Shown here: positions 23,885 to 37,970 of the stretch, one piece after another | How positions within the stretch are numbered: the first letter of the stretch is position 1 | Layout of the letters: the number at the start of each line of letters is the position of its first letter | DNA from: Glebionis coronaria | Taxonomy: Eukaryota > Streptophyta > Magnoliopsida > Asterales > Asteraceae | Assembly: GCA_025667525.1 (NCBI GenBank) | Contig: CM046875.1 | Location: 527,149,079-527,213,078 of the forward strand | Direction: 5' to 3' | DNA length: 64,000 bases | Made by a program: the position numbers and the translations under genes | The notes under the pieces: generated by a model | Databases searched by the model: none | What the model was told of the DNA's origin: nothing | Seen by the model: only the letters and a program-made list of their open reading frames with translations

Positions 23885-25679
23885 TCAATTCTGCTTCTTT
23901 GTACCATTCTTGAGACCTGTAGGTGATATCCTTGATGCAGTTGCTTTTGTAAACCTACCCTGTGTGGGTTGTGAAGTAGTCTGTGATGGGGCTTGGGAAC
24001 CAGCCTTTGATGGGGCTTGGGAACCAACTTGAGATGGGGCTTGGTAACCTGATTTGTTAACACTTGAACCACCTCTTTGTCCCTTGCAAGATCTTTGGTT
24101 GTGACCTTGTTGACCACACTTACAACAAGTAACAGTTGTACCAGCCCTGCTCAATCTTCCTTTTTTAACCAATCCATCATAAATCTCAACTGCACTCTTT
24201 CTTATCTTCTTTTTAGGTCTGCCAACTAGAGCTGAGTACTCTATTGGAGTGAGTATGATTGGTGTATCTGCTTTTGGCCACATATCTGGTCTATTACAAG
24301 GGTTAATTTTGAAAGTATACATCTCCTCCCATGTTTTTAACCAGTATGACTCATGAACCCAAGACTCTAGAATGCCAGGTTGTTCCCCATTGGCTGCCAT
24401 ATCCCACATGGCAGCCACTGCATGCTTACAAGGCATGCCAGTGATTTCCCACTTCCTACAAGCACAATGTCTTTGGGTCATGGTTACCACAATTTTGTCA
24501 CCTTTAGGCCCAGTGGTTTCATATAAGTCTCCTACATTCCATATAACTGTGTATTGTGCAGCTTGATGCTTAATCAGATTGAAGGTCCTAGTGGCATTAG
24601 GTGTTAGTGGCCCATTACTCCTCCTAATAACTTGTTGAACTACCACTATTATTTTCATCAGATATTCCCTAACAAACTCTAAACAAGTAATTATAGGCTT
24701 GTCTCTCCCATCTTTTAGTTGCCTATTAAATACCTCACACATGTTATTCAACAAAACATCACAATGTGGCCTGCCTGCAATGTTAATACATATAAACCTA
24801 TAAGAACTTACCTTACAATAACAAACAGTATCATGGATATGTTAAAAACTTACCAGAAAAATGAGACCTAGCCTGTTGAGGAGGAATGAGCTTCAACTAG
24901 GCATAAAGCTCTTTGTTCAACTGCATCATCTCCTTCATGTTTTTGTGAAAGTATGGGACAGTTATAGCTGTTGCACATCTCCACAAAAGATCTTTGTATT
25001 GTTGGCCCCTCCATTGCAACTTCATGTTATCATAGATATGCTTCAAGCAGTATCTATGTTCAGCAGCAGAGAATGTTTCTTGCAATGCAGGTATTAAGCC
25101 CTACAAAGATACTTTAACATATTAGTCAATAATGATAACAATTAAGAATTAAAGAAGAGAAGTTAAAATTGTTACCTTTTGTCTATCAGTTATGAATGTG
25201 AAATTAGAGTTTCTAAATAATACCAAGTCATCTCCAAGACAATCTAAAAACCATAATCATGACTCCTTTTTCTCTAACTCCACTATTGCATAGGCCAATG
25301 GATATATCCCATTGTTGGGATCTACCCCTATAGTTGTTAAAATCTGACCTGGAAATAGTCCTGATAAAAAGCAACCATCAAGTCCTAAAAGGTCTCTTTT
25401 TCCAGCTCTGAATCCACTCTTCAAAGCACCCAAGCAAATGTACACTCTTCTTAATTGTCTTGTTTGACTATCTAAATTAAAGCATCTTTCAACATCTATC
25501 TTAATAGTTGTATCTAGATTTTGTTGTTTCAATTCCAAACAATATTGCTTCAACATAGCATACTGATTAGCCCAATCACCAACAACCCTGTCTTCTACCA
25601 TTTTTTTGCCCTAAATACTTTCATGTCAGACATACCTAATTCGTACTTATTTTGCAATTGATCTTTCAAAGCAGATACT
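23885..25679 (-). pseudogene. MULE transposase, C-terminal part (DDE core, SWIM, zinc knuckle)
   Basis: Continuation of the gene beginning at 59800, after the LARD insertion. Exons: 25679-25176, 25100-24854 and 24774-23885, separated by clean GT-AG introns (25101-25175, 24775-24853). The MULE DDE core contains LLGLDGCFLSGLFPGQILT (first Asp) and FITDRQKGLIPAL (second Asp). The SWIM zinc finger is CACRKWEITGMPCKHAVAAM. A basic patch (GRPKKKIRKS) and a CCHC knuckle (CCKCGQQGHNQRSC) precede a repetitive QAPSQ tail. Near 25600 a run of seven A shifts the frame (RAKK to MVEDR), a one-base loss. In the family this enzyme cuts at the TIRs and inserts with 9-bp duplications. Confidence 0.9.
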
Positions 25680-28569
25680 TGTGAGACCCCCAGAATCTGA
25701 CATGGAACAACTAGGCAACGAGGGGGTCATGGTACAAGAAACAATGAGTTACTGTTGACACAAAGTTGACGTAATAAAAACATGTACATTACATCATAAA
25801 ATATCAGAGTTTTATCCAAAGGTCCCAGAGTTTTATATGCGGAAAGATTTATTATTTCATCATGATTTATAACTCTTATTTACTAAAAGTACAGAGAAAT
25901 CTTTTGACTGTTTTTAAATAAAACCAAAGCTGAAATATACATAGAAATCTCCAAGCTGCGATGATATCCTGCGGGCTCCCATCCAAGCAAAGCTAAGTAA
26001 TTATACCTGAGATTAAACATGTAAAATCGTCAACATAAAGTTGAGTGATATTCATAGGTTTAGCAGTAAAGGTGTGGAACACAATAGAATTTGTAAAACA
26101 CGTAATGAGGGGATAACTATGTACATTGTCTATAGTCACGATGTATATTATTGTTGTTTAGTCTCATGAACCGAAGCTTAACTCAAATATAAGTTCCTCT
26201 AGGGAGTATTTAGCCTAAATACTCAAGTATAAACAAATGTATGTACGTCAAGGTAATCGGGACAGGGATTGTCAATCCCGATGGATCCACCCACAACATT
26301 CGCGCTTAGCGCAAAGCATACGGGACAATTAACGGTTCATGATCAGGAGAGGAAACTCAAGGCTAACGTCTAAAAAACAATAATACCATTGAATTTATCT
26401 GGAAAGCATATACATTCTGGATAGCATATAAGTTCTGGATATCATACAGTTTTTAAATGGTTGTGTTCCACCATGTAAAATCTCATCCCGTGTTTAGAAA
26501 CCATGTACAGGTAAAAAGGGGCTATGAACTCACCTTAGCCATGAGGTAAGTGCATCACGGTACTCAGAAGCTGAGTAGAAACGGTAGTGGTAAGACGATC
26601 ACCGATGATATGGATGCCCGGGAAAACACGAAAGCCACAACCTATCAAAAAAGGCGCGTGTTAAGACTCGAACTCAAGTATCGATATCTACCAAATATAA
26701 TATGACTCAAATGTTTTCAAAGTATTCATGTTTCAAAACCATTGACACGAACCTAATGAATACATATTAACCCATTTATCCAACAATACCCGTTTAAACA
26801 CTTGTACACTTGAAATTGACCCGTCATAAAACGCCAAGTCAACGCAAGTCAAACTATACCTTTACCTTAATCGTACCAGTAGCTAAGTCATTTATATAAT
26901 GACTAAGAACTTGAGTAAGTCACCATGTCCAATAGTGAATACTCAAACTCACGCAACACAAGTATTGAACTACGTGTCCAACATACAAATCAGCAAGTAC
27001 ACTCCGAATGTACACACCGATCTACCCTATCTAGACTTGTCCGATTTAGATGAAAACTTGTGTCAAGGTCACTTATAACCTGTATAAGACCTCACCAAAG
27101 TTTTAGCCAAAGTTTACACTTTAAAACCCATCAGGTTGACACTATACTCGACCCTAAAATTTAGGACAGAATTGTACACTTGTTTTATAGAACCGTTTAG
27201 ACCACTTTAAAAGTACTATTTTGACAATCCGCCTTTTAAAACCACTACTAAACTCATCAAATTAAGTTTATAGACTTTGAAAATCAGTAGTATCCATAAT
27301 CTAACCAAGCCTAAAGTCCCCAAGAGTCAACCCAAAGTCAGCCACAATTTCGGATTGTGCCGATTTGCGTCTCCCGGTACACGAATACTAAAACTAGCAT
27401 AACTTTTGACTCGCAAAGAGTTAGAAGCTCTATCTTATACCAAAACGAGCGTCTCGGAAAACTCTACAACAAAGTCAAATAATCTCAGCCTATCTCAAAT
27501 CTTAAACCCACGAAAATTCTGTTCTAGACCTGCTGTCCCAAAATACACTTTTAAAAATCATAACAAATCAATTTTCCAACCAAAACTACTCATTCCCATA
27601 CCTATAGAATCACTCTATTATCATACCCATCAACCAAACACTCCTAAAAACACTTGTATGACAAATTTAACAAAATCAAATATCAAAAACCAAACTTTTT
27701 AGGATCAAAAAGTGATGATCTTACCAAGATTATCACATGCAAGATGATTTAAACACTTTCAAACCACAAATCATAAAATTATGAAAACTTGATTATGATT
27801 TTGGTACCAAAATATGCACAAAAAGATTTTAAGAATGGGACATTAATTGGTTTATGTTAAAAACAAGTAGAAGTTGATGATAAATGGTGGTTTATGGTGT
27901 TAGGGATGGCGGAAAAATGGAGGTGGGAGGAGATGTGTGTTTTTTTATAAACTTGTTAGTTGTGTGTAAAGTGGAAGAAAAATGAGTTTATATATGTTGG
28001 TAGTGGAGGGGCTAGATTTGCCAAGTTTTGAAACTTGTGGACTTAAAAACAATTAATAATTTAAAAGGGTAGAAAATGGCTATTAATAAATATTGAAATT
28101 ATTTACGGGGCTCGGGTTTCGTAAAAAAGCTTTTCAAAAGTTACAATGCATCATAAATAAGATTATATGATTTCTCGACACGACTTAATACGTAATTAAA
28201 ACGACATCATCGAAAATATTAATTATCGAAACAATCGATAATAAAATGTAAAATTTTGGGCATCCGTCGGTATCGCGATCACTAGGAATTCTCGTTATTC
28301 ATTAATTTTGAGTAAACTCGTTGTAAAACGCACAAGGGTAATTTTAAATCAAAAACTTTGATTTAAATTAAATATGGAAAAATAAAATAAGAATTTTATA
28401 ATTCCAGATAAAGTATTTATCAATGATCAGAAAATACTTGAAAAGTATAATTTATTAAAATTATCATGATCTCAGGATTTACATATGTACAAGAAACGTA
28501 ATACGTTGGGAAATTCAAGAAACACGAATAAAAGAATAAAATAATGATGGGAAAGTACGGGTTCTTACA
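25680..28569 (-). repeat. LARD 3' LTR (2890 bp)
   Basis: Pairs with 55466-58367. On the minus strand it starts TGTAAGAACCCG and ends GGTCTCACA. A TATATAAAC box lies at 27986-27994 (minus). Around 26399-26452 there are three near-tandem TCTGGATAGCATA-like words. Identity to the other LTR is roughly 97 % over the stretches compared. Confidence 0.93.
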
Positions 28570-31500
28570 GTCTTCCTACCTAAAGGAACTCTGGTCCCTC
28601 AGAGTTCTCCTTGAAACAGCAGGAGATGCATACAAGAGGAGGCAAATAGTTAAGAACTGATTCATTGCTTCCCATGTAATTTCTGCACCATGACGCATCT
28701 TCAAGATTGGAATTAACTACGCTTCACTTCTTAACTCCTTTTCGTATAACTTTTCAGACTTGGATTAGAATAAAGAACTTTCAATACGGAGATATATCAA
28801 GAGATTGAGCGAACACAAGAATTGCTTAAATGGACAAGGTGCGCTAGCTCGATTTAAAACTGATAACCGTCAAGGAATCGCAAATCGTGCAACTGTAAAA
28901 CATGACAATCTTAAAGCGTAACAATCTAGTTACAAGAGAAATAGAAGGGAAAAAGGAATTACATATGATCATTTAAAATACAAGTTGTCACAATCAGTTG
29001 TCTAGTATTTTGGTATTACTTTAAAACCCAGTTTAAATATTTTCTTGATTAAAAGAAAATCTTACAATGTGTAGTGATTTAAAATCAATTTATTTGTATT
29101 TAGTGAGTATGTTGTTGCTATATCTTTTCTTGATCAGAATTTTCAAAACAGAAGTACAACAGTTTAAAATAGTTATCTTGATTGGTTAAGAACTTTTGAA
29201 TGGCTGTATGAATTTACTATTAAAAGCTTCAAGTTTATCGTTACCATTAGAGAAAATCAAATTTTCCAAGTTATTTAGAATCATTGTTAGAAATTATAAA
29301 TTTATTTAATAATTTCATTAAGTTGACAGTAAAGTATGGTACAATCAAATACTTTAAAAGATACAGCTTGACATATTCTGGTTTTTAAAAGGTGACAAGA
29401 CAGCAACAAATATAAGACATCTAAAGGTCAACAATTTGTATGCGGGCAAAAACACCAGGGAATATAACGATAGTTGTATCAATTCTTTACAAACACGATA
29501 GAGTAGACGCATCGATGATAGAAATAATAAGAAACAAATGATTATAGCAAGTCATCACTTCTTGAGTGCAGTTGGTGTCACCAACAACGGCTTATTAAGT
29601 TCTCTATGGTCGATACACGATCAAAAGAGAAAAGCTACACAACGAATTTTCAAATCAGAGAAAATTCTTAAGAAGTCACTTGAGAGTAATTCCAGTAAGA
29701 TGAGCAACATTTAGCAATGAGAGGCGAAATCAATACATGGTTCACATAAATGAATTTCAAGACGATGAAATCTAACACACATAATGACGGATACACGAAA
29801 TCATTGGTCACTTCCAGTCATAACTCACTATTCGCGTCCAGAGATGTTTCGAAGGTCTACCAAAAGAGATAGAGAAGGTCGATAATTGTAGAAGCATAAC
29901 AACGTTGAAACTTTCAAGTCTGGTATCAATGGTAAGAATTTAGGCAAATGGTAAGGAAAATTGTATCATGAGGATGATGAGGTAACAAGTAAAGCAAGGA
30001 TCGTTGAGTAAGGAAATCTGTGCTTGAGGCATGTACTTTGTTCAAGAAAAGATAAGGGTTCATATGTGTGAGTCGCGAACTGTTGATACTCGCATAAAAT
30101 GTAAAAGTTTTCTAAACTTTATTTTATCAAAATTTTTAAGGAACATAATTAAAAAGTTTATTCTTGGTTAAGTGGACTACTATTTGGCCTTGCATGGCTC
30201 CTTCTAAGTTAAGCATAGGTGATCAGGCAATGCATAATTTAGGACTAGCAATGCGATGCTCAGCTTCGTCAAATCAATATTACATATCATATGATTTAAA
30301 ATATATATATATAATAGCATTTGTAAAAACAGGAATCAAAATAACATATGAAACTTTTGGCCAATAAGTTACTGGCTAAGTGTTTAAATCAACAATTTGT
30401 ATTGTTGCAAGAATTCTTAACAAGACCAATGTAGAACAATTTGTGAGAATACATTGTAAAATTAATATAAATTAATTTTATAAGATAACATTCAAGGATT
30501 TAATTAGGTCCAAGTGGAACATTTTATAAAATGATTCGCAAACAATACCAGTTTTGGTTTATATGGTAACTTGTAAAGTAGCAAGTGGGTTACATGAGGG
30601 TAATAAAGATTAGTTTCAAGATAGTCAATGAAATGGTTACAAGGTGATAAGGTTTCAAGAGGTTTAACAGGAATCATTAGGAGACACGTGTCAAGATGGT
30701 AACAAACGATACGAAAGCAACAACTTCAACCTCGGTCCAAAGTACGATAGAAGCAAAGAAAGACAATATAAAATGACAAATAAGTCATATATAAATGAAA
30801 AGATAAAGGAATCCATATTTGTTTACATCGTTATTTAATTGACATAAATATGCTTTTTAAGAAAGTAGGGCATCAGTTAACAAATAGTTCAGCTACTCAA
30901 AAAAGTTTCTATTTTTAAACGTTTTCAAATGAAATCAATGTTTTTAGTTGTACAATACCATTAGTTAAAGTTTTACGAGCTCACACGAACTCAAAAACGC
31001 TTCGAACCATATTTTTAAATTCTATCAGTTTTGACCTTTAAGTTTGACTTTTGGGTTTGACAAGACCAATTGACTTGCTAAATGACATTTTAAGACTCGA
31101 AGTCTAATGCAATTGGGTGTAAAACGATGTTTTCAACAACTCTCTAGTTTTACTCGAGATTTGTAACGGATTAAAAAATGGACGAAAATGCCCTTGCATT
31201 AAATCTATCATCAAAATGATATTTTAGAATTACGCAGAAATAAGTTCTTATATTTTACAATCCCAAATGAGCGTAACTTGCTCGTTTTTAATATTCACTG
31301 GCCAAATTTTATGTCCTAAACGGGCGTCTCAACAATTAGAAATATATTTTTATGTCTAAAACTTATAAAAATATTTTCTCGACATCGTTAAATCACATGT
31401 AACTTTTTTGCAGAAAGTATATTTTTCGACACAGCTTGAAATTGAATCTGAATTTCATAATAACTCAGAATTAATGTTCACACAACACTTGTGGATTCCA

Positions 31501-32462
31501 TAAAGACAAAAGAGATTAAATTGTAAAGTTAAGCATGTAAAGAAAACACAATAATAAATTGGTTCAAAAATACCAACGATAATATGAGAGATCAAAAATG
31601 ACGCATGACATCCGTGTCTTTGGTTGCAAGATGTAATACAGAAAGGTCTCTTGGTGGCATGATTTTCCAGAATTAAAAGACATACCGAGAAAGAAATAGA
31701 ATATTAACAAGTCGCACTCCTGGACGAGGAGGTTTAATGAGAAAGGGAGGATACAAGTTTATAGAAGTACAATCGGGTTCCAAACAGTCGTCACTTAATA
31801 GAGGATGAATCTCAAGATGACAATGATGGTTTCAAGGTACAAACGGACGTTGTAATTCGAAGTCAGAACGAAGAATGGTCAATGAAGAAATAATTAATCG
31901 ATATTCGAGTGTCGTGTAAAACGGTGACGTAGAGGTCAATCAAGATTATGAAAACCCACGATATTATTCAGCACTGAATCAAGGAATGCCTCAAGATGTG
32001 TGACTCACACAATTTCCTTTAGTCTTTTTCCGGAGACACATTGAGCTACACAATGGTCTATAGACTAGACATTCAATTACGAATGATCGAAAGAAAATCT
32101 GCATTTCTAAATAGATATTTTAAAGAGGTTTAATAATGAAAGCAACACGCACGGTAGTAAAAGGAAAATCAGAAGTTTCATAAAAAAACAAAACTTATTC
32201 AATCCTGAACAATGGTATCACGAGGGTATGCACAACATGTAACAGTGAGTCGAGAAAAACATGTGGTTCAAAACGAACGAGTATATGAGGTCAGTCCTAT
32301 CACGCATAGACAAGATAGCAACAGTACTCAGAAAAATGAGTAGGAAAAGTCAGCAACATACGCGCTCCGTATACAAGTATCTAACGTCATGACAATATGA
32401 AATCATTGCAATAATGTCAATTCACAAGAACAAGAATTCAAGAAATGCAGTAAGAGCATATG
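28570..32462 (-). other. LARD internal region, no coding remnant recognised
   Basis: AT-rich sequence with only short, unconvincing open frames on both strands. The bases next to the 3' LTR read TTTAGGTAGGAAGAC on the minus strand, a plausible PPT. I looked for RT, integrase and zinc-knuckle words and found none. The rest of the internal region is at 55183-55465. Confidence 0.7.
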
Positions 32463-32467
32463 TAATC

Positions 32468-32973
32468 TGTTGGGAATAAAATGTAGCCAAGACACTTAAA
32501 CGCTGACAAGAGGAAATTGGACGTTGATAAGAAGAAATCAAGCGTTGTCAAGACAAGCGTTGACAGGAAGAAGTCAAGCGTTGATAAGAAGAAGTCAAGC
32601 ACTGACAGGATACTTAGTCTACACGTTTTATGTTTCTAGTATGTTTCTAGTAAAGATATGTTCGAGAATGTATTTCTTATGTTTATCTTTTACCTAAAAT
32701 AGCTGATACGTAGACTCCTGTACAAGGTTCCTTAATCTATAAAAGGAGGCCTTTAGGTTTAGTTCAATATATGTGTTTTTACACTTTCATTGTACGCAAG
32801 TTCGATTAATCAATCAAAGTGAAAGTTTGGTTTATCTTGTTTGTGTGTTCTTGTTTAAGTATTAATTCCGCATAATACTTGAATTGCTTCATATACAACA
32901 AAGTTTCTCTACGTGTTTAACTTGATTTAATCTCGTTTACACAAGCTAAATCGATCTAAGTTTGGGATCAACA
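32468..32973 (+). repeat. Copia-2 5' LTR (506 bp)
   Basis: TATAAAAGG box at 32738-32746. Six motif words lie in the first 140 bp (32499-32608). It ends GGGATCAACA before the PBS. Confidence 0.95.
32499..32608. repeat. Copia-2 motif cluster in 5' LTR
   Basis: AAACGCTGACAAG, GACGTTGATAAG, AGCGTTGTCAAG, AGCGTTGACAGG, AGCGTTGATAAG and AGCACTGACAGG, spaced about 20 bp. The same cluster is at 54703-54812 in the other LTR. Confidence 0.9.
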
Positions 32974-32975
32974 AG

Positions 32976-32987
32976 TGGTATCAGAGC
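32976..32987 (+). other. Copia-2 primer binding site (tRNA-iMet)
   Basis: TGGTATCAGAGC two bases after the 5' LTR, complementary to the 3' end of initiator tRNA-Met. Confidence 0.95.
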
Positions 32988-33073
32988 TTGTTGAGGAACT
33001 TTGATCCAAAGAACACAAAAACCCTAAATCGCCAGAACCCTAATTTTCAAGAAAACCCTAATATCCAAACAAC

Positions 33074-35876
33074 ATGTCTACTCTAGAGTTAACCTCCTCC
33101 TCAAGCCATAACATTAAGATCCCCATGCTAGAACCATACAACTTTGAGCTGTGGAAGTTCAATTTTGAGCAGTATCATCAAATCCATGATCACACACTAT
33201 GGGAAATTATTGAATATGTAAACACATTCAATAAGGCTGCCAAGATCCAAGCTGCTATCACTCTAAGATCAACTCCAGGATCAAATGTGGAGGATCGAAA
33301 AGAAAAACCTGAAGATGGAAGAGCTGTCTCAGTTGAGGACATTGCAAAGAGAAGGAATGATATGAAAACTCTAAGCATCCTCAAACTTTCCTTGGGAAAA
33401 GCAAATCAGCACAAGTACAGAGGCTATGAGTCTGCCAAAGAACTTTGGGCAGCCCTTCAAGTTACTTATGGTGGTAATGATGATACTGCCTCAGAGAAAA
33501 ATAAGCAACTCTTGCATGAGTATGCTGTGTTTAAAGCTCTTCTCAATGAAAAGCTAAGTGGAGTAAGAAGCAGACTTCTTGACATTACAAGAAAGTTGTC
33601 ATTCATGGGAACAGTGCATGATGATGCTGATATCATCACCACTTTCCCTTAAAAGTCTTGGTGATGCATGGAAGATTGAAGCAAGGTCTATGATTGATAA
33701 TAATACTCACAAAATTTCCACTTTTGATGACGTCTACAATAAACTGAGGATTATAGAGAGTGAAATCCTTTTGGATCAAGGAAGCAAGTCTACTAATGGA
33801 AATATGGCCTTCTTCTCATATAGTGAAGGTCAATTTGATCAAAGGGAGTCATACATTCACCCCGTTACTGGATCACCTTGTGTCAACGTTGGATCAAGCT
33901 TTGTCAGCGCCTCATATTTAGACGCTGACACATACAATGTTGACTCACCAAGATTTAAGCCTACTGGTATTAATCTAGATACTGTATGTGCATACATTGC
34001 TTCATTGCCCAATGGTTCAGTGATTACATATGAGGAACTTGAGCAAATTAGTGATGAGCACTTGGAGGAGATGGACATAAAGTGGAATATGGCACTTACA
34101 AGCATAAGGGCCAATAGATGGAATAGAAGACTCAGGAAGAAGATGACTTTTAATGCTAAATACACTGCTGGGTTTAATAAATCAAAGGTTGAGTGTTACA
34201 ATTGTCATAGAATAGGCTACTTTATAAGAGAGTGTAGATCTCCAAGAAGATCTGATGATGGAAAACCTTCAAGCCAAATCGTCAAGGTTGAAGATACAAA
34301 AGCTATGGTTGCCATGCAAGAGATTGATGGCGTTGGCTGGGACTGGAGATTTTTGGCCAAGGATATGGAAGAGAACAAGGCCTTGGTTGCAGAAAAGGAG
34401 GAAGAGGAGCATGTTCACTATGCTCTCATGGCACATTCTTCATCTTCATCAGATAATGAGGTATATGATGATGCATTTTATAGTAAGGGTTGTCATCTAA
34501 ACACTGAAAAGCTTAACAAAGAAGTTTTAAAATTAACATCAGATGTTTTTGATGAAAAATGCAACTTATCTAATTATCAACTTGCTCTTACTCAAACTGA
34601 AAAGACTGTGGCTGAATATAAGAAAATGAAGCTTGACCTAAAAGATCAAATCAATATTTTGACTCATGATCTAAATGCTAGTGTTGAGGTTAGGAACATC
34701 TTGGAGAGATCCAATGGTGTTTTACAAGCTAAGTTAGATGAGGCTATCAAAAACAAAGATAATGTAGATCTTAAAATTCAAAAATTTGATAAAGCTTCTC
34801 AAACCCTAGAAAAATGTGTGAGTGAACAAAGGGATTCTAGGGATATGAGTGGGATTGGGATGAAATAATATGCTGGTGTTCCACCACCTGCTGGGAACTT
34901 CTATGGTGTCCTTAGAAAAGATTTGTCTTGGACTGGTATACCAGAAATCCAAGAAGAGGAATTTATTCCGTAACCAATAGTTGTTACTCCAGTAGAAGAG
35001 TACAAGCAGAACTTGACTGATTTGGACCAATGGAAGAAAGCCAACCCTACTTTGTTTGTTAAGGGTGGCATGCTTAGTGACAACCCAAATGAGTCATCAC
35101 CCATAAAAGTGACCAATCCTAGTACTGGAAAGACTATTGACCTTGGCTTAAACGTTGATAGAAAACCTAGTATTAAATATGCAGAAATGTATAGAAAATC
35201 TAGGTCACCAAAAAGTCAAGTTAGTGATAATGGGACAGGTTTTTTTTCATCTAGACCTAGAGTTATGTCTAGAAAAGCCTGTTATACTTGTGGAAGCTTT
35301 TCACATTTGGCTTATAAATGTGTCAATGCTTCAAAGGTCAACGCTGATAGAAAGTCAACCATGGTCAAACCTAAACCTTTTGTCCAGCAAAGTCCACAAG
35401 TCATTAGACCAGCCCCATTCTTTACTAAAGGGTCTAATACTTATGGACAAAGGCCTTTTCAGAAGACCAATACATGGTCTAACAGACAATGGGTTCCTGT
35501 AGCAAACCCTAGGTTCAACGCTGATAAAGGTAATTTCAGCGTTATCAAGAACAATTTGAACGCTGACAAGAATGTTTCCAATGCTGCTAGACCAAGTAAT
35601 GTCAAATACTTGCAACCAAAGGGAAAGGGGTCTAAAACTTCTTCTAGCTTATCTTGGAGACCTAAACAAGACCAAAACCCTAATTTAGATAGGATTTCTA
35701 TGACCTGTAACAGATTTCATTATATTTCAAAGGTCATAACTAAACCAATTGGGGTTAACTGGGCGTTTAATCCAAAAAGGGATGAACAAGGGGTTGTCAT
35801 AAGGACTAAGTTTGTTCTTGTTGAACAACCAACTGAATCCAAGTCTGCTCAGGCTTGGGTTCCCAAAGAAAACTAA
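33074..35876 (+). pseudogene. Copia-2 gag with two zinc knuckles (broken)
   Basis: Starts at ATG 33074 (MSTLELTSSSSHNIKIPMLE). A capsid domain (YNFELWKFNFEQYHQIHDHT, ELWAALQVTYGGND) is followed by a frameshift near 33650, then a motif-rich hinge, a CCHC knuckle (CYNCHRIGYFIREC, about 34194-34235), a long coiled-coil-like stretch, and a second CCHC (CYTCGSFSHLAYKC, about 35279). Two in-frame stops lie at 34866 and near 34971. Two widely spaced knuckles separated by a coiled coil make a long gag, in line with the SIRE lineage. In an intact element it packages the RNA into virus-like particles. Confidence 0.9.
33882..33945. repeat. Copia-2 motif cluster in gag hinge
   Basis: Four words in both orientations: GTCAACGTTGG, TGTCAGCGCC, GACGCTGACAC and AATGTTGACTC. 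They are translated as short N/S/D-(A/V)-D-type words in one frame. More copies follow in the C-terminal part of gag: 35151, 35340, 35517, 35538 and 35558. Confidence 0.85.
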
Positions 35877-35899
35877 TTTGTTTTCTATATGTGCAAGGC

Positions 35900-37928
35900 A
35901 TTCGAAAGCAGGTTAATGATTATGGATATTGGGATAGTAGATGCTCTAGGCACATGACGGGGAAGGAAGATTACTTGACAAAATTTACCCCCATTAAAGA
36001 TGGTGACAAAGTGTACTTTGGAGGCGGATATGGGACTATCACTGGCAAAGGCACACTTATCACCAATAATTTGCGTTTTGAAAACGTATTTCTGGTAAAA
36101 GGAATCAATTACAATCTGTTTAGTGTATCACAAGTCTGTGATAACAAAAATAAGGTTCTTTTCACTGATACTGAATGCTTGGTGTTAAGCAAAGATTTTA
36201 AATTACCTGATGAGAAATTCATTGATTATAGAACACCTAGGCATAAGGACATTTATAATGTGAATCTTAATGGAATTAGGATGAATAATAATCTGTCATG
36301 TCTATATGCTAAGGCTTCAGTTGATGAGAGTAATCTTTGGCATAGAAGGTTAGGGCACATTAATTTTAAGAACATAAATAGACTTGTGAGACATGGTTTA
36401 CTTGATGGTTTGCCTGAAAAGGCTTTCCACAATGACCACTCTTGTGTTGCATGTCTTAAAGGCAAACAACACAAAGTCTCCTTTAAGTCTAAACCTGTGC
36501 ATTCTAGTTCTAAACCAGTTCACTTACTGCATATGGATTTGTTTGGTCCAACTAATATAGAAAGCTTAAATGGTAAATCCTACTGCTTTGTCATCACTGA
36601 TGATTTTTCTAGATTTACTTGGACTTTCTTTTTGGCTTTGAAAGTGAAACTACTGATGTTTTGATTAACTTTATTACCCAATTGGAGAAAAAGACTGGGA
36701 ATGAGGTTAAAATACTTAGAAGTGATAATGGTGGTGAGTTTAGAAATAAGTTGTTAGATGACTTTTATGCCAAGAAAAGGATTACTACACAGTTTAGTAT
36801 AGCTAAAACCCCACAACAAAATAGGGTAGCTGAGAGGAAGAATAGAACACTCATAGAAGCAGCTAGGACTATGTTGGTTGATGCTCACTTTCCTATTGCA
36901 TTTTGGGCTGAGGCTTTAAATACAGCTTGTATGTTCAGAATAGGGAATTAATCAACAAGATCCACAAGAAGACACCTTATGAGCTATTTTGGAGCAGGAA
37001 ACCTAATATTGATTTTCTTAAACCCTTTGGTTGTCATGTAGTTGTTTTAGACACTAGTGATGCCTTAGGAAAGCTTAGTGCTAAAGGTGATGAAGGCTAC
37101 TTTATGGGCTATTCAGTGCAGAGTAGAGGATATAGAGTTTACCTTAAGAAAGAAAAACGTATACTTGAAAAGGTACATGTTAGGTTTTTAGAAAGTAAAC
37201 CTAGTGATCCTGAGAGTGGACCAAATTGGTTATTTGACTTGGAACCTCTATCTAGAACCTTGAATTATATGACTGTTACTAATCTAGACATTATGAAGGT
37301 AACTTCAAATGTTGTGGAAGAACCAGTTGTTGAAATTTTAGGTATACAGGTTGATAAGGAGGTTGGATCACAAGCAGACAAATCAGCACCCATACTTGAG
37401 TATGTTACCATTCCTATATGGACAAATGCATTTGCTGCTACTGCTGCTGCTGCTGGAAAGGAAAAAGGTGGTCCACAAGTATCACCAGTTGAAAACATGC
37501 ATGAGTCTTCAAGCGCTGATAAAGGAAAATCTGGCGCTGACAAGACAAATTCAGGCGTTGATGGCTCAAATGTTGACAGCCCTAATTCAGGCGTTGACAA
37601 CTCTTTTGACCATTTATTCTCTTCCAGTGTTTTTGAACAAGGTGAACCTTCAAACAAACATGGAGAGGTACATTCAGATGATGATGGAAGAGAATTAGAT
37701 ATTGGCAACTTGGAGACTGAAATTGATGATAACACAATAATTGAAGGAGGAGTACTTACATCTACTATGAAGAATCACCCTTCTTCTCTAATCATAGGTG
37801 ATGTGATGACTCTTGTACAAACTAGAAGGTCTCATCAGAATCATGGAGGATTTATTGCCAATATTCACAAGAAGGTTGATACCCCTCTTGTTCAAGCATG
37901 TTTGTTTGCCTATTTTCTGTCACAATAG
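35900..37928 (+). pseudogene. Copia-2 protease, integrase and linker (broken)
   Basis: The protease box reads WDSRCSRHMTGKED, with Arg in place of the invariant Gly of D-S-G, so the protease is probably dead. The integrase zinc finger (WHRRLGHINFKNINRLV ... CVACLKGKQHK) and core (HMDLFGPTNIES, FVITDDFSRFTW, RSDNGGEFRNK, TPQQNRVAERKNRT) follow, all catalytic positions visible. Frameshifts near 36640 and 36940 separate the pieces. The C-terminal part (FLKPFGCHVVVLDTSDALGK, GYFMGYSVQSRGYRVY) runs into a variable linker with five motif words, then THP-like NHPSSLIIGD before RT. Confidence 0.92.
37512..37601. repeat. Copia-2 motif cluster in integrase-RT linker
   Basis: AGCGCTGATAAAGG, GGCGCTGACAAG, GGCGTTGATGG, AATGTTGACAGC and GGCGTTGACAAC in 90 bp, encoding SADKGK, GADKTN, GVDGS, NVDSPN and GVDNS. 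All are in one frame, so the array keeps the polyprotein open. Confidence 0.9.
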
Positions 37929-37970
37929 GAACACAAGAAGATTTTTGATGCTCTCAAAGAACCAAGTTGG